Notes: a model not told the origin generated them from the letters alone. A stretch of DNA of 64,000 nt from Advenella mandrilli (GCF_016595155.1 NZ_JAENGP010000007.1:62001-126000); one strand, 5' to 3'. Shown: positions 8,538-17,660, counted from the first letter of the stretch. Numbers and translations: made by a program.

Positions 8538-10469
8538 TCAGCGGATTTTCCCGCAGCCGGTTTTGCTGTAATGAAGCGGTCCGCCTCTGGAAGGGGCAAA
8601 ACCGGTACCAAAAATAATACCGCCATCGGTCAGGTCGGCATCGCTGGTAATGCCTTTTTCGGTTTGCCGTTTTGCCTGTTCAATCAAGGGCGTTATCAGG
8701 CGCTGTGCCAGTCCGTCCGGAACAGGTTTTCCTGAACGGATACCGTGTTTTCTGTTTTTCCAGTTATAAAATCCTTCACCGGTCTTGATGCCCAGTTTCT
8801 TTTGTTCGACCAGGATAACAATGCATTTGGGTACCGGTTTATCCCCCGATAATTGCGTGCCGGCCGCCAGGGCAATATCCAGGCCCACTGTATCGGCCAG
8901 TTCAATAGGCCCCATGGGCATGCCAAATTTCAGCATGGCAGTATCAATCACTTCAGGGGCAATACCTTCATCAACGCAGTGCATGGCTTCCAGCATATAA
9001 GGGGCCAGCACTGCATTAACCAGGAAGCCGGGGGTGTCCTGTACCGGCAGCGGCAGCTTGCCGATTTGGCCCGCAAAGGCGCAGGCACGGTCAATGGTTT
9101 GCTGGCTGATGCCTTCGGCATGCACAATTTCAACCAGCGGCATTTTTGCCACGGGATTAAAAAAATGAATGCCCAGAAAACGGTCTGGCCGTTTCAGTCC
9201 GGTGCGTAGCGTTTGAATCGACAGGCTTGAGGTATTGCTGGCCAGGATGGCATCGGGTTTCATTAAGGCTTCAAGTTGTTGGTAAAGGGCCTGTTTGGCT
9301 TGCGCGTTTTCATAAATGGCTTCAATCACCAGGTCGGCGGTAGCGATGCCGTGTCCGTCGGGGTCAGGAATCAGCCTGTCGCGGGCAGCCTGGGCGGTTA
9401 AGCGGTCTTTGCGGGCGAAAAGGGGAGCAGCGGCCTTGAAAGCGCTGGCAATGTGGCTGTAATCCGTGTCTTGCAGGGTGGTTTTGATGCCTTGCAAGGC
9501 GCACCAGGTTGCAATGCCGCCGCCCATGACGCCGGCACCAATCACATGCACATGCAAAACCGGGGGCGAATCTGTTTGCTTGCCAAATGATTTCAGCCTT
9601 TCCTGCAGGTGAAAAACCCGGATCAGGTTGGCGGTTACCGGAGAACTCAACAGCTGGTTGACAATGTCCGGTGCAGCCAGGCCATTACCGTTGTGCTGTT
9701 CCCATAAATCAATAATGGCCCGGGGGGCGGGGTAATGGGTATCGGGATCTTTGCGGGCCACGTTTTTTCGGGCCTGATGGGCGACCAGTCGTTTAAGGGG
9801 CTGCCTGTTAAGCCATTTGGCCAAGCCCCTGGCCTGGCGGCGCGGGCGACCCGACAACACCCACTCGGCGGCGCTTTGGCGAGCCACGCGCGGGGCAACC
9901 ACCAAATCAACCAGCCCCAGTGTTTTTGCCTTGCGGGCATCCAGGGTTCTGCCGGTTAGTATCATGTCCAGTGCAGCCTGTGGGCCAATTAAGGCAGGCA
10001 GCCGCTTCAGGCCACCCCAGCCAGGATAAATGCCCAGCATGACTTCGGGCAGGCCCAGGGCGGGTTTGGGCGTGTCAAGTAAAATACGGTATTGGCAGGC
10101 AAGGGCTAGTTCCAGGCCCCCACCCAGGCAGGCACCATGGATCAGCGCAAGGGTGGGAAAGCGCAGATTTTCAATGCGGTTGAACAGGTTCCAGCCGCGT
10201 TCAATCAGTTGTTTGCCGCCATCCGGGCTGCTGATATCGGAAAATTCCTTGATATCGGCACCGGCAATAAAACCGTTGCTTTTGCCCGACAACAGGATTA
10301 AACCTTGCACAGAGCGCGTTTCAAGATGATCAAGGGCCGTTTTCAGTTCTTCCATGGCTTGGACGGACAGTGCATTCATGCTGCGTTCAGGGCAGTTGAG
10401 GCTGAGCCAGGCAATTTGCCGGTCATCAATCTGCATTGACCAGTTTTTCACATTCAGTTCTGTGCTCAT
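8538..10469 (-). CDS. fadB: Enoyl-CoA hydratase / 3-hydroxyacyl-CoA dehydrogenase
   Basis: A 643-residue bifunctional beta-oxidation enzyme. Residues 1-200 form a crotonase domain (oxyanion and Glu region GACLGGGLELALA, then LPEVMLGIYPGWGG). From about 315 a Rossmann domain begins (VIGAGVMGGGIA), with the dehydrogenase signature GIHFFNPVAKMPLVEI and the VQDTPGFLVNAVLAPY segment, then a second C-terminal helical domain ending in RGGPLHY. It is shorter than E. coli FadB/FadJ (about 715-730), mainly at the extreme C-terminus, but all catalytic motifs are present. Start overlaps the fadA stop by 4 bases (ATGA), so translation is coupled. A FadJ-type assignment is equally possible. Confidence 0.92.
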   Translation of the reverse strand: MSTELNVKNWSMQIDDRQIAWLSLNCPERSMNALSVQAMEELKTALDHLETRSVQGLILLSGKSNGFIAGADIKEFSDISSPDGGKQLIERGWNLFNRIENLRFPTLALIHGACLGGGLELALACQYRILLDTPKPALGLPEVMLGIYPGWGGLKRLPALIGPQAALDMILTGRTLDARKAKTLGLVDLVVAPRVARQSAAEWVLSGRPRRQARGLAKWLNRQPLKRLVAHQARKNVARKDPDTHYPAPRAIIDLWEQHNGNGLAAPDIVNQLLSSPVTANLIRVFHLQERLKSFGKQTDSPPVLHVHVIGAGVMGGGIATWCALQGIKTTLQDTDYSHIASAFKAAAPLFARKDRLTAQAARDRLIPDPDGHGIATADLVIEAIYENAQAKQALYQQLEALMKPDAILASNTSSLSIQTLRTGLKRPDRFLGIHFFNPVAKMPLVEIVHAEGISQQTIDRACAFAGQIGKLPLPVQDTPGFLVNAVLAPYMLEAMHCVDEGIAPEVIDTAMLKFGMPMGPIELADTVGLDIALAAGTQLSGDKPVPKCIVILVEQKKLGIKTGEGFYNWKNRKHGIRSGKPVPDGLAQRLITPLIEQAKRQTEKGITSDADLTDGGIIFGTGFAPSRGGPLHYSKTGCGKIR

Positions 10470-11758
10470 GTCTCATCCCCCATGGTTTCTATCAGCATGG
10501 CGCCACCTTGGCCGCCACCAATGCAAATCGTTGCAACCCCTCTGTGCAACTTGCGTGCCCGCAGGGCATGCAGCAGGTGCAAGACGATGCGGGCACCGGA
10601 GGCACCAACCGGATGGCCAATGGCAATTGCGCCACCGTCCACATTCAGTTTTTCCTGGTCCAGGGTGCCCCAGGCCGGGGTGTTGAAATGTTCCTGGCAA
10701 TATGCTTCGCTTTCAAAGGCGCGAAGGCAGCCCAGTACCTGGGCGGCAAAAGCCTCATTAATTTCCCATAGATCAGGATCTTGCAAACGTAAACCATTAC
10801 GTTGCAGTAGCGGGATGCTGGCATGCACGGGCCCCAGTCCCATTTGGGTGGGGTCAAGGGCGGCCCATTGGCAGTCGGTAATTTTCCCCAGGGGTCGCAG
10901 CCCCCATTTTTGCACTGCCTCTTCAGAGGCCAGAATCAGGGCTGCGGCGCCATCACTCACCTGTGAACTGTTGCCGGCCGTGATGTTGCCGCTGGGGCGG
11001 TCGAAGACGGCTTTCAGTTTGGCCAGTTTGTCGGGCGTAGAATCACGGCGAACCCCGTCATCTTCCGCATAAAGGTGGCCTTTGGCATCAATGATGGGGG
11101 TGATTTCGGCAAACTGCTTGCGGTTTTGTGCCTCGATGGTACGTTGATGGCTGCGCGCGCTGTAGGCGTCCATTTCCTGTCGGGTAATGCCAAATTTCCA
11201 GGCCAGGTTTTCGGCGGTTTGGCCCATGGAAATGCCAACCACCGGGTCGTTCAAGCCTTTTAGCAGGCCAATGACTGGCGCCAGGTAAGCAGGCCTGAAA
11301 GTGCGCAGGGCCTGCATTTTTTGTCCCGTACTTTTGGCGGCATTCCACTGGCTTAGCCAATGGACCATCCTGTCGGAAAAAAGGATAGGCGCATGGGATA
11401 GGGCATCGGTGCCGGCGGCCAGCACCAGGTGCGAGCGGCCGTTTTGTATGTTGAGCAGCGCGGAGTCCAGCGCTTGCATGCCCGAGGCGCAATTGCGCAT
11501 GACGGTCCATGCAGGCACGTTCTCGCCAGTGCCAATACGCAGGCCGATCACCCGGCCGATATTGGTTTCATCGGCAGAAGGGGAGGCACAACCAACAATG
11601 ACTTCATCCAGCTCGGTGGCACTGAAGGATTGGCGCAACAAAAGACTGCGGCTGGTTTGTACGGCCAATTCGCTGGCCGAAAAAGGACCCGGTGCATTGC
11701 GCGCTTTCAGAAACGGGGTTCTGGCACCATCAATAATATAGACGGGTTTGAAAGTCAT
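10466..11758 (-). CDS. fadA: 3-ketoacyl-CoA thiolase
   Basis: A 430-residue thiolase that cleaves 3-ketoacyl-CoA to acetyl-CoA and a shortened acyl-CoA. It shows the acylated cysteine in RNCASGMQALDSA, the NEAFAAQ motif (INEAFAAQVLGC), the histidine in AIGHPVGASGARI and the C-terminal CIGGGQGGA with the second catalytic cysteine. Length (about 430) is nearer to the FadI type than to FadA (about 390). It overlaps the fadE stop and the fadB start by 4 bases each. FadB and FadA normally form the alpha2-beta2 trifunctional complex, consistent with the tight coupling. Confidence 0.93.
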   Translation of the reverse strand: MTFKPVYIIDGARTPFLKARNAPGPFSASELAVQTSRSLLLRQSFSATELDEVIVGCASPSADETNIGRVIGLRIGTGENVPAWTVMRNCASGMQALDSALLNIQNGRSHLVLAAGTDALSHAPILFSDRMVHWLSQWNAAKSTGQKMQALRTFRPAYLAPVIGLLKGLNDPVVGISMGQTAENLAWKFGITRQEMDAYSARSHQRTIEAQNRKQFAEITPIIDAKGHLYAEDDGVRRDSTPDKLAKLKAVFDRPSGNITAGNSSQVSDGAAALILASEEAVQKWGLRPLGKITDCQWAALDPTQMGLGPVHASIPLLQRNGLRLQDPDLWEINEAFAAQVLGCLRAFESEAYCQEHFNTPAWGTLDQEKLNVDGGAIAIGHPVGASGARIVLHLLHALRARKLHRGVATICIGGGQGGAMLIETMGDET

Positions 11759-14205
11759 GGTCGGTCTCCTTGACGGGTGTTCCGGATATTCATGAAGGCG
11801 GCCGGGTTTCGCAAGTCGTTGGGGAAATCATCAACATGGATCACGGTGTCTCTGAGCCGGTTACGGGTGGCCAGCAGTTCGTATTCTTCGGCACTGATGC
11901 GGTTCATCTCAACGGCAAGCCGGGCAATATCCCGGGTGTTGGCATCGGGGTGATGGTTGAAAATGCCGTTTTTTTCATCCTGCCGGATTTTGGCTTCAAC
12001 CGGTTCCGCCTTGATGGCATACACCAGCGCCTGTTCGATGGTGCTAACCGGATCTTCAGGATCTGTGGGTAGATAACAGTTGGCGGTCAGGCGGTCACGG
12101 GTGCTGCCCGGTTGCATCAGTTGCTCGCAAATGGGACGGTCAAGCGCATCAGGCGGCGGGGAAAATGATGTGCCCCAGGGAAAACTGAGCAGGCGCAACA
12201 GCAGGCCGATGGCCCGGTTTGGAAAGTTGCGGCAGGTTTTCAGCAGGGCCGTCTGCGCATCAAACAGGCACTGCTGGACAGCTTTGTGCACGAAGGGCAG
12301 CTCATCTTGCTGGCGGCCGTTACTTTCGTATTGCTTAAGTACGCAGGAGGCCATATAAAGCTGGGCCAGGACATCGCCCAGCCGGGCTGATATTTTTTCA
12401 CGACGTTTCAGGCTGCCACCCATGGAAAGCATGGTGACGTCGGCCATGAAAGCCAGTGCGCCCGACAGTCGGGTGAGGTCCCGGTAATACCGCAGGGTTT
12501 CGGGGGCGGCCTGGTGACGCAGGGTAAATATCCGGGCCCCAAACAGGCCACTGGCCAGGGTACGCAGGCCATTGCGGGTACTGAACCCAATATGCTGCCA
12601 GAAAAGCCGGTCGAAATTGTCCAATGCGCTAACTGGATCTGCTTCCTGGACCGCCTGCATTTCCTTCAGGATATAGGGGTGGCAGCGGATGGCACCCTGC
12701 CCGAAAATGATCAGGCTACGAGTCAGGATGTTGGCACCTTCCACCGTAATACCAATCGGGATCTGCTGGTAGGCGCGACCCAGAAAGTTGGAAGGCCCAA
12801 GACAGATACCCTTGCCGCCAATAATATCCATGGCATCATTAACCACACTGCGGGCACGTTCAGTCACATGGTATTTGGCAATAGATGACACCACCGAGGG
12901 CTTTTCACCCAGATCAACCGCACCCGCTGTCATGATGCGTACGGCATTGCAGGCATAAGTATTGGCGCCCATGCGGGCAAGCACCTCTTCAATCCCTTCG
13001 AAGCGGCCAATCGGCAGCTTGAATTGCTTGCGGATGCGGGCATAGGCGCCCACCGTGCGAACCGCCAGTTGCGACATACCGACCGTCGATGATGGCAGGG
13101 AAATAGAGCGGCCGGCCGCCAGGCATTCCATCAGCATGCGCCATCCTTGTCCAGCCATGTCGGGGCCACCAATAATGAAGCTTAGGGGCATGAACACCTC
13201 TTTGCCCCGGGTGGGCCCGTTCATGAACATGGCGTTAAGTGGGAAGTGTCGCCGGCCAATTTCTACGCCAGGGTGGTTGCGGGGTACCAGTGCGCAGGTA
13301 ATGCCAATTTCTTTCTGGTCGCCCAGCAAGCCATCGGGGTCGTACAGCCTGAAAGCCAGGCCCAGCAGGGTGCAGACAGGCGCCAGTGTAATATAGCGTT
13401 TGTCCCAGCTTACGCGCATGCCCAGTATTTCTTTACCTTCCCAAACTCCTTTGCATACCACCCCGCTATCAGGAATGGCGGCGGCATCAGAGCCGGCCCA
13501 GGGGCTGGTGAGTGCAAAGGCAGGGATCTCCTGGCCACTGGCAAGCCGGGGCAGGTAGTAACTTTTTTGTTCGGGGGTGCCGTAATGCACCAGGAGTTCA
13601 CCGGGGCCCAGAGAGTTAGGCACCATGACGGAAACCGCCAGGGCCGAGTTTCGGGTAGACAGTTTGGTAATAACTTCCGAATGAGCAAAGGCCGAGAAAC
13701 CCAGCCCCCCATATTCCTGCGGAATAATCATGCCCAGGAATTTTTTTTCTTTTATATATTGCCAGGCGGCATCAGGCAGGTCCATGTCCTGGGTGGTCAC
13801 CGTCCAGTCATCCACCAGTGCGCAGGCCTGTTCAACTTCATTGTCCAGAAAAGCCTGTTCCCGTTTGCTCAGGACAGGCACCGGGTAGTTCATTAGTTTT
13901 TGCCAGTCCGGGCGTCCGCTGAACAAGTCGGCCTCCCACCAGACCGTTCCTGCTTCGATGGCTTCTTTTTCAGTGGAGGACATGGGCGGCAATATTTTTT
14001 TGAATGCCTTTAATATCGGAGCACTGATGGTTTTTTTACGCCAGTTACGTAATCGGCAGAAGAGGGGCACGTAGACCTCCTGGCAGAAGAATTTATTAAT
14101 CGCGCCAGCAAACATGGCACGATGACCGGGTCCTGATTGATAGCTTTGGCTCAACGGTTTGTAAGAGAATGAAGTTGTTATGAGTATGGTACCACTCATG
14201 ACCAT
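11755..14205 (-). CDS. fadE: Acyl-CoA dehydrogenase (FadE type)
   Basis: A large FAD-dependent acyl-CoA dehydrogenase with the extra C-terminal DUF1974 domain of FadE; it makes the trans-2-enoyl-CoA and passes electrons to ETF. Conserved stretches include PPMSSTEKEAIEAGTVWWE, IIPQEYGGLGFSA, ALTSPWAGSDAA, and the helical C-terminal half with FGQGAIRCHP. The frame is open to 14259, but that ATG lies inside the Fur-type operator. I placed the start at 14205; 14199 and 14115 are alternatives and none has a good Shine-Dalgarno. The N-terminal membrane segments found in many FadE proteins are not visible. It heads the fadE-A-B-D operon. Confidence 0.9.
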   Translation of the reverse strand: MVMSGTILITTSFSYKPLSQSYQSGPGHRAMFAGAINKFFCQEVYVPLFCRLRNWRKKTISAPILKAFKKILPPMSSTEKEAIEAGTVWWEADLFSGRPDWQKLMNYPVPVLSKREQAFLDNEVEQACALVDDWTVTTQDMDLPDAAWQYIKEKKFLGMIIPQEYGGLGFSAFAHSEVITKLSTRNSALAVSVMVPNSLGPGELLVHYGTPEQKSYYLPRLASGQEIPAFALTSPWAGSDAAAIPDSGVVCKGVWEGKEILGMRVSWDKRYITLAPVCTLLGLAFRLYDPDGLLGDQKEIGITCALVPRNHPGVEIGRRHFPLNAMFMNGPTRGKEVFMPLSFIIGGPDMAGQGWRMLMECLAAGRSISLPSSTVGMSQLAVRTVGAYARIRKQFKLPIGRFEGIEEVLARMGANTYACNAVRIMTAGAVDLGEKPSVVSSIAKYHVTERARSVVNDAMDIIGGKGICLGPSNFLGRAYQQIPIGITVEGANILTRSLIIFGQGAIRCHPYILKEMQAVQEADPVSALDNFDRLFWQHIGFSTRNGLRTLASGLFGARIFTLRHQAAPETLRYYRDLTRLSGALAFMADVTMLSMGGSLKRREKISARLGDVLAQLYMASCVLKQYESNGRQQDELPFVHKAVQQCLFDAQTALLKTCRNFPNRAIGLLLRLLSFPWGTSFSPPPDALDRPICEQLMQPGSTRDRLTANCYLPTDPEDPVSTIEQALVYAIKAEPVEAKIRQDEKNGIFNHHPDANTRDIARLAVEMNRISAEEYELLATRNRLRDTVIHVDDFPNDLRNPAAFMNIRNTRQGDRP

Positions 14206-14236
14206 TGAGTAAAAACCCCGACGCTTTAAAAATATA

Positions 14237-14266
14237 TTGCAATTGATAATCATTCTCATCTATAAT
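14237..14266 (+). promoter_or_regulatory. Sigma-70 promoter with Fur-type operator in the spacer
   Basis: A -35 TTGCAA at 14237-14242 and a perfect -10 TATAAT at 14261-14266 are 18 bases apart. The spacer holds TGATAATCATTCTCA at 14244-14258, which matches the 7-1-7 Fur consensus TGATAATCATTATCA at 14 of 15 positions. Fur-Fe2+ binding here would directly block RNA polymerase. The promoter points to the DUF2325 gene starting at 14293. The same DNA lies just upstream of the oppositely oriented fadE. Confidence 0.8.
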
Positions 14267-14292
14267 CTCATTCATCTAAAGGGGAGTCTGTA

Positions 14293-14637
14293 ATGAACAT
14301 GAGTATGAATGCAGTGGTGGTGGGTGCAGATCGTTTGGGAAATATTCCCGGTTTGCTTAAAGATCATAATATTGAAATCAGGCAGCATATTAGTGGCCGG
14401 GAACCTGCTCATCAGAAAAAAACCTATCAGTTACCCAGTGGTACACAGGTTGTTATTTTGTTGACTGATTTTCTGGGCCATAATGTGATGAAGTCTTTTC
14501 GCTCGGCGGCCCAGCGTGCGGGTGTGCCTGTGGTTGCATGCCGACGTTCTTTAGGCAGTATGCAACAGGCCTTGAATCAATGTGGGTACGGCTGTTGCGA
14601 GCGTTGTCCGCAACGGCAGGCAGGGCTGGCAGCCTGA
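14293..14637 (+). CDS. DUF2325 protein behind a Fur-type operator
   Basis: A 114-residue protein matching the DUF2325 pattern: an N-terminal alpha/beta start AVVVGADRLGNIPGLL, a central VVILLTDFLGHNVM strand-helix and VPVVACRRS. It ends in a cysteine cluster (CGYGCCERCP, four Cys in ten residues). The biochemical function of DUF2325 is unknown. A GGGGAG Shine-Dalgarno sits 7 bases before the ATG. Control by iron is inferred from the operator at 14244-14258. A terminator follows at once, so it is a one-gene unit. The cysteines could bind a metal or take part in redox chemistry, but nothing here proves it. Confidence 0.8.
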   Translation: MNMSMNAVVVGADRLGNIPGLLKDHNIEIRQHISGREPAHQKKTYQLPSGTQVVILLTDFLGHNVMKSFRSAAQRAGVPVVACRRSLGSMQQALNQCGYGCCERCPQRQAGLAA

Positions 14638-14657
14638 TTTGATGAATATCGCTTAAT

Positions 14658-14694
14658 AAAAAAACCTCATCGGCATTACGCTGATGAGGTTTTT
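14658..14694. terminator. Bidirectional rho-independent terminator
   Basis: An A-run, CCTCATC stem, loop, GATGAGG and a T-run, between the convergent DUF2325 and NlpC/P60 genes; it works in both orientations. Confidence 0.9.
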
Positions 14695-14716
14695 GGTTTT
14701 TTATTCTTGCAAGGAC

Positions 14717-15421
14717 TTAGTACGCGGCCAGGGCACGGCCTTCAAGGCGTCGGGCACCATTATAGCGTTTTGTCCAGTAAGCATTGCTCATGTCTTCGAC
14801 ACGGACAACGGTTCCGGTGCGTGGGGAATGAACAAATTTGTTGGCGCCAACATAAATACCCACGTGGGAGTAGGTAAAACCACGGGTGTTAAAGAAAACC
14901 AGATCTCCGGGTTTAAGAGAATCTTTGGCTACTTTTAAGCCAATACCCGCCATTGATTTTGAATTGCGAGGCAGGTTGACACCCATGTATTTGCTGGCGG
15001 TATAGTAAATAAGACCGCTGCAGTCAAAGCCGGTACTGGGGGCGGTGCCACCAAAGCGGTAACGTACACCCAGATAGTTCAGGGCTGCCTGGGCCAGTTC
15101 GCTTGAGCCTGCTTTGTTGATACTGATGGACGCATCTCGGTTTGAACGATCCAGCTTAGCCTGGACGATCAGATCGCCGATGGAGTCGGTAAATTTGGGA
15201 GACCAGCTGATATTGGTATCTGGCAGGGGGTATTGGTCACTGACTTCAACCGCTTGATCCAGTGCGATGGATTTTTGAGTGGTAACGAGTTGCTTGATGG
15301 GATCTTCGGAAAGATTTTGTGCTGAAGCAAGATTGCCTAGGGTTATGCAAGAAATTGCAAGTAGAAAATGGCTGCAATAGGCCATTATCCCCCGTTGTTG
15401 CGTGGGTAATTGTGGATGCAT
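14717..15421 (-). CDS. Secreted NlpC/P60 family peptidoglycan endopeptidase
   Basis: A 234-residue protein with an N-terminal signal peptide (hydrophobic run FLLAISCITLGNLASAQ) and a C-terminal NlpC/P60 (C40) domain from about residue 110. The catalytic set is visible: Cys in TGFDCSGLIYY, His in SHVGIYVG and a polar third residue in KFVHSP. Such enzymes usually cut D-Glu-meso-DAP bonds in the stem peptide (Spr/MepS type) in the periplasm. I kept the start at 15421 because it supplies a basic residue before the hydrophobic run; the ATG at 15385, preceded by GGGGG, is an alternative. No lipobox cysteine is evident. Confidence 0.88.
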   Translation of the reverse strand: MHPQLPTQQRGIMAYCSHFLLAISCITLGNLASAQNLSEDPIKQLVTTQKSIALDQAVEVSDQYPLPDTNISWSPKFTDSIGDLIVQAKLDRSNRDASISINKAGSSELAQAALNYLGVRYRFGGTAPSTGFDCSGLIYYTASKYMGVNLPRNSKSMAGIGLKVAKDSLKPGDLVFFNTRGFTYSHVGIYVGANKFVHSPRTGTVVRVEDMSNAYWTKRYNGARRLEGRALAAY

Positions 15422-15844
15422 AGTCGTAACATATAATTAAAAGTGTAGGGTATTCGTACTTGCTTTATCCAAAAGCTTAGTGAATTCTATATAAAAATCA
15501 ATAACATCGCAAGTAATTTGTCTTCCGTTTTTTTTCCTGCAAAGGACTTTTGGCTGTGTTTTTCATTGCTAAAACAGCTAAAGACAAGAAAACGTGTTTG
15601 ATTGTATGTGATTGATTGTTTTTTATAGGGAAATAAGGGTATTTGTGGTTAATTTCTTTTATTTTTCATGTTTTTGCATTTAATTTGATGGAAATTAAAT
15701 AAACAGCTATTTATTTAATCTGTGGTAAAAAACATGAAAAAACGCCATTGCATTCAATGACGTTTTTATCCGGGTTATGTAAGCCCGTTTGCAAAGTCCG
15801 GCCCGCCCGAATTGGGCGAGGCCGTTGTACCAGTTTGCCAGCGA
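15422..15844. other. AT-rich intergenic region
   Basis: About 420 bases between two leftward genes. It holds the ETF-QO terminator (15737-15767) and must carry the promoter of the NlpC/P60 gene. The stretch 15470-15735 is very AT-rich with long T-runs. I see no convincing coding frame or RNA structure in it. Confidence 0.6.
15737..15767 (-). terminator. Terminator downstream of ETF-QO
   Basis: A hairpin AACGcCATTG-CATT-CAATGaCGTT flanked by an A-run and a T-run, 78 bases past the ETF-QO stop. There is one mismatch in the stem. Confidence 0.75.
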
Positions 15845-17491
15845 TTACATGCCGCTGTAAACGGGGCCTTCACCCCCTTGTGGCGCTACCCAGACAATAT
15901 TCTGGGTTGGGTCTTTAATATCACAGGTTTTACAGTGCACGCAGTTTTGTGCGTTAATTTGTAATTTATCTGTACCGTCATCGTCTTTGATAAACTCATA
16001 AACACCAGCCGGGCAATAACGCTGCTCGGGGCCTGCATAAACCTTCAGGTTGGTGTCAACCGGAATATCGGGGTTTTTCAGGGTAAGGTGAATCGGTTCA
16101 TTTTCATCATGGTTGGTGTTGGAAATGAACACAGAGCTTAAACGGTCAAAAGTGATTTTCCCATCCGGTTTGGGGTATTCAATTTTTGCACATTCCGCGG
16201 CTGGCTTCAGGCATTCATGGTCTGCCTTGGTGCGGTGAATGGTCCATGGCATTTTGCCCTGGAAAAGCAGTTGTTCGACACCGGTCATGATGGTGCCCAC
16301 GGTACGGCCTTTTTTGAACCATTGCTTGAAGTTGCGCGCCTTGTTCAGCTCTTTGTACAGCCAGGACTGTTCGAAGGCAATGGGGTAATCGCTTAAGATG
16401 TCGTGGCTGCGTTCGGCAACCAATGCATCATACAGGGCCTGAGCGGCCAGTGCGCCGGTTTTGATGGCGGCATGGCTGCCCTTGATGCGTGACGCATTCA
16501 GGAAGCCGGCTTCGCAACCCACCATGGCGCCACCCGGGAATACCAGTTTGGGCAGGGAAAGCAGGCCGCCAGCGGTAAGGGCACGGGCACCATATGCTAT
16601 ACGCTTGCCATTTTCAAAATAAGGCTGAATGCTGGGGTGGGTTTTGTAGCGCTGGAATTCTTCAAAAGGGGACAGCCATGGGTTGGCGTAGTCAAGCCCC
16701 ACCACCATGCCCACCACGACAATATTGTTATCAAGGTGATACAGGAAGGTGCCGCCATAGGTACTGGAATCCAGTGGCCAGCCGGCCGTATGGATCACCA
16801 GGCCCGGTTTGGATTTGGCCGGGTCGATTTCCCACATTTCTTTAATGCCAATACCATAGCTTTGCGGGTCACGACCTTGGTCCAGCTTGAATTTCTCAAT
16901 GAGCTGGCGTCCCAGTTGGCCACGTGAACCTTCGGCAAAAATCGTGTATTTGGCCAGCAATTCCATGCCGGGCTGGTAATGGTCGGAATGGCTGCCGTCC
17001 CGGTTGATGCCCATGTCACCCGTAACTACGCCACGTACGGCACCGTTGTCATCGTACAGGATTTCGGTAGCGGCAAAACCAGGGAAAATATCCACACCCA
17101 GGCTTTCTGCCTGTTCGCCCAGCCAGCGGGAGACATCACCCAGACGGACAATATAGTTGCCTTCATTCTTGAAGCAGGGGGGGAGCATCCAGTGAGGTGT
17201 TTTGCGGGCACCGGTTTCGCTAAGGAAAAGAAACTCATCTTCTTTGACGACCGTGTCCAGCGGTGCACCTTTTTCTTTCCAGTCAGGAATCAGCTCGTCA
17301 AGAGCCAGAGGGTCCATGACCGCACCTGAAAGAATATGGGCGCCAATTTCACCGCCTTTTTCCAGTACACAGACGGAAATATCTTTATTGTTTTCGTTGC
17401 TTAATTGCTTGAGTTTGATTGCTGTTGAAAGACCTGCCGGTCCTCCGCCAACAACGACTACATCATATTCCATTGACTCGCGTTCAGACAT
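15845..17491 (-). CDS. Electron transfer flavoprotein-ubiquinone oxidoreductase
   Basis: A 548-residue inner-membrane-associated flavoprotein that moves electrons from reduced ETF to ubiquinone. The N-terminal FAD-binding motif is VVVGGGPAGLSTAIKL; the C-terminal ferredoxin-like [4Fe-4S] site is formed by the Cys in RYCPAGVYE plus CVHCKTCDIKDP. The ATG at 17491 (MSERESMEYD) is chosen because AGGAGT lies 7 bases upstream; the TTG at 17500 is less likely. It links the neighbouring fad operon to the respiratory chain; etfAB themselves are not in the window. Confidence 0.95.
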   Translation of the reverse strand: MSERESMEYDVVVVGGGPAGLSTAIKLKQLSNENNKDISVCVLEKGGEIGAHILSGAVMDPLALDELIPDWKEKGAPLDTVVKEDEFLFLSETGARKTPHWMLPPCFKNEGNYIVRLGDVSRWLGEQAESLGVDIFPGFAATEILYDDNGAVRGVVTGDMGINRDGSHSDHYQPGMELLAKYTIFAEGSRGQLGRQLIEKFKLDQGRDPQSYGIGIKEMWEIDPAKSKPGLVIHTAGWPLDSSTYGGTFLYHLDNNIVVVGMVVGLDYANPWLSPFEEFQRYKTHPSIQPYFENGKRIAYGARALTAGGLLSLPKLVFPGGAMVGCEAGFLNASRIKGSHAAIKTGALAAQALYDALVAERSHDILSDYPIAFEQSWLYKELNKARNFKQWFKKGRTVGTIMTGVEQLLFQGKMPWTIHRTKADHECLKPAAECAKIEYPKPDGKITFDRLSSVFISNTNHDENEPIHLTLKNPDIPVDTNLKVYAGPEQRYCPAGVYEFIKDDDGTDKLQINAQNCVHCKTCDIKDPTQNIVWVAPQGGEGPVYSGM

Positions 17492-17660
17492 GAGCGCCAA
17501 CTCCTTTTATATAGATTGTAAATTGCCAGATGTCATGATTGTATTGTAATGAGTTGGTTTATGCAGTGAAAAACAACAAAATTCATTCGATAAAAAAAAT
17601 GTCAATCTAAATCTGATAGAGTTAATAACTTATTGCATATCAAAAAACAAAAGGACATAA

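Noticed and set aside
8465-8626. 54-residue N-terminal extension of FadD
   Set aside because: A proper ribosome site and a normal FadD N-terminus exist at 8464; the extension overlaps the fadB 3' end.
8538-10469. FadB-type protein shorter than the E. coli enzyme, possible truncation
   Set aside because: All catalytic motifs of both domains and the terminal RGGPLHY segment are present; only the extreme tail is shorter.
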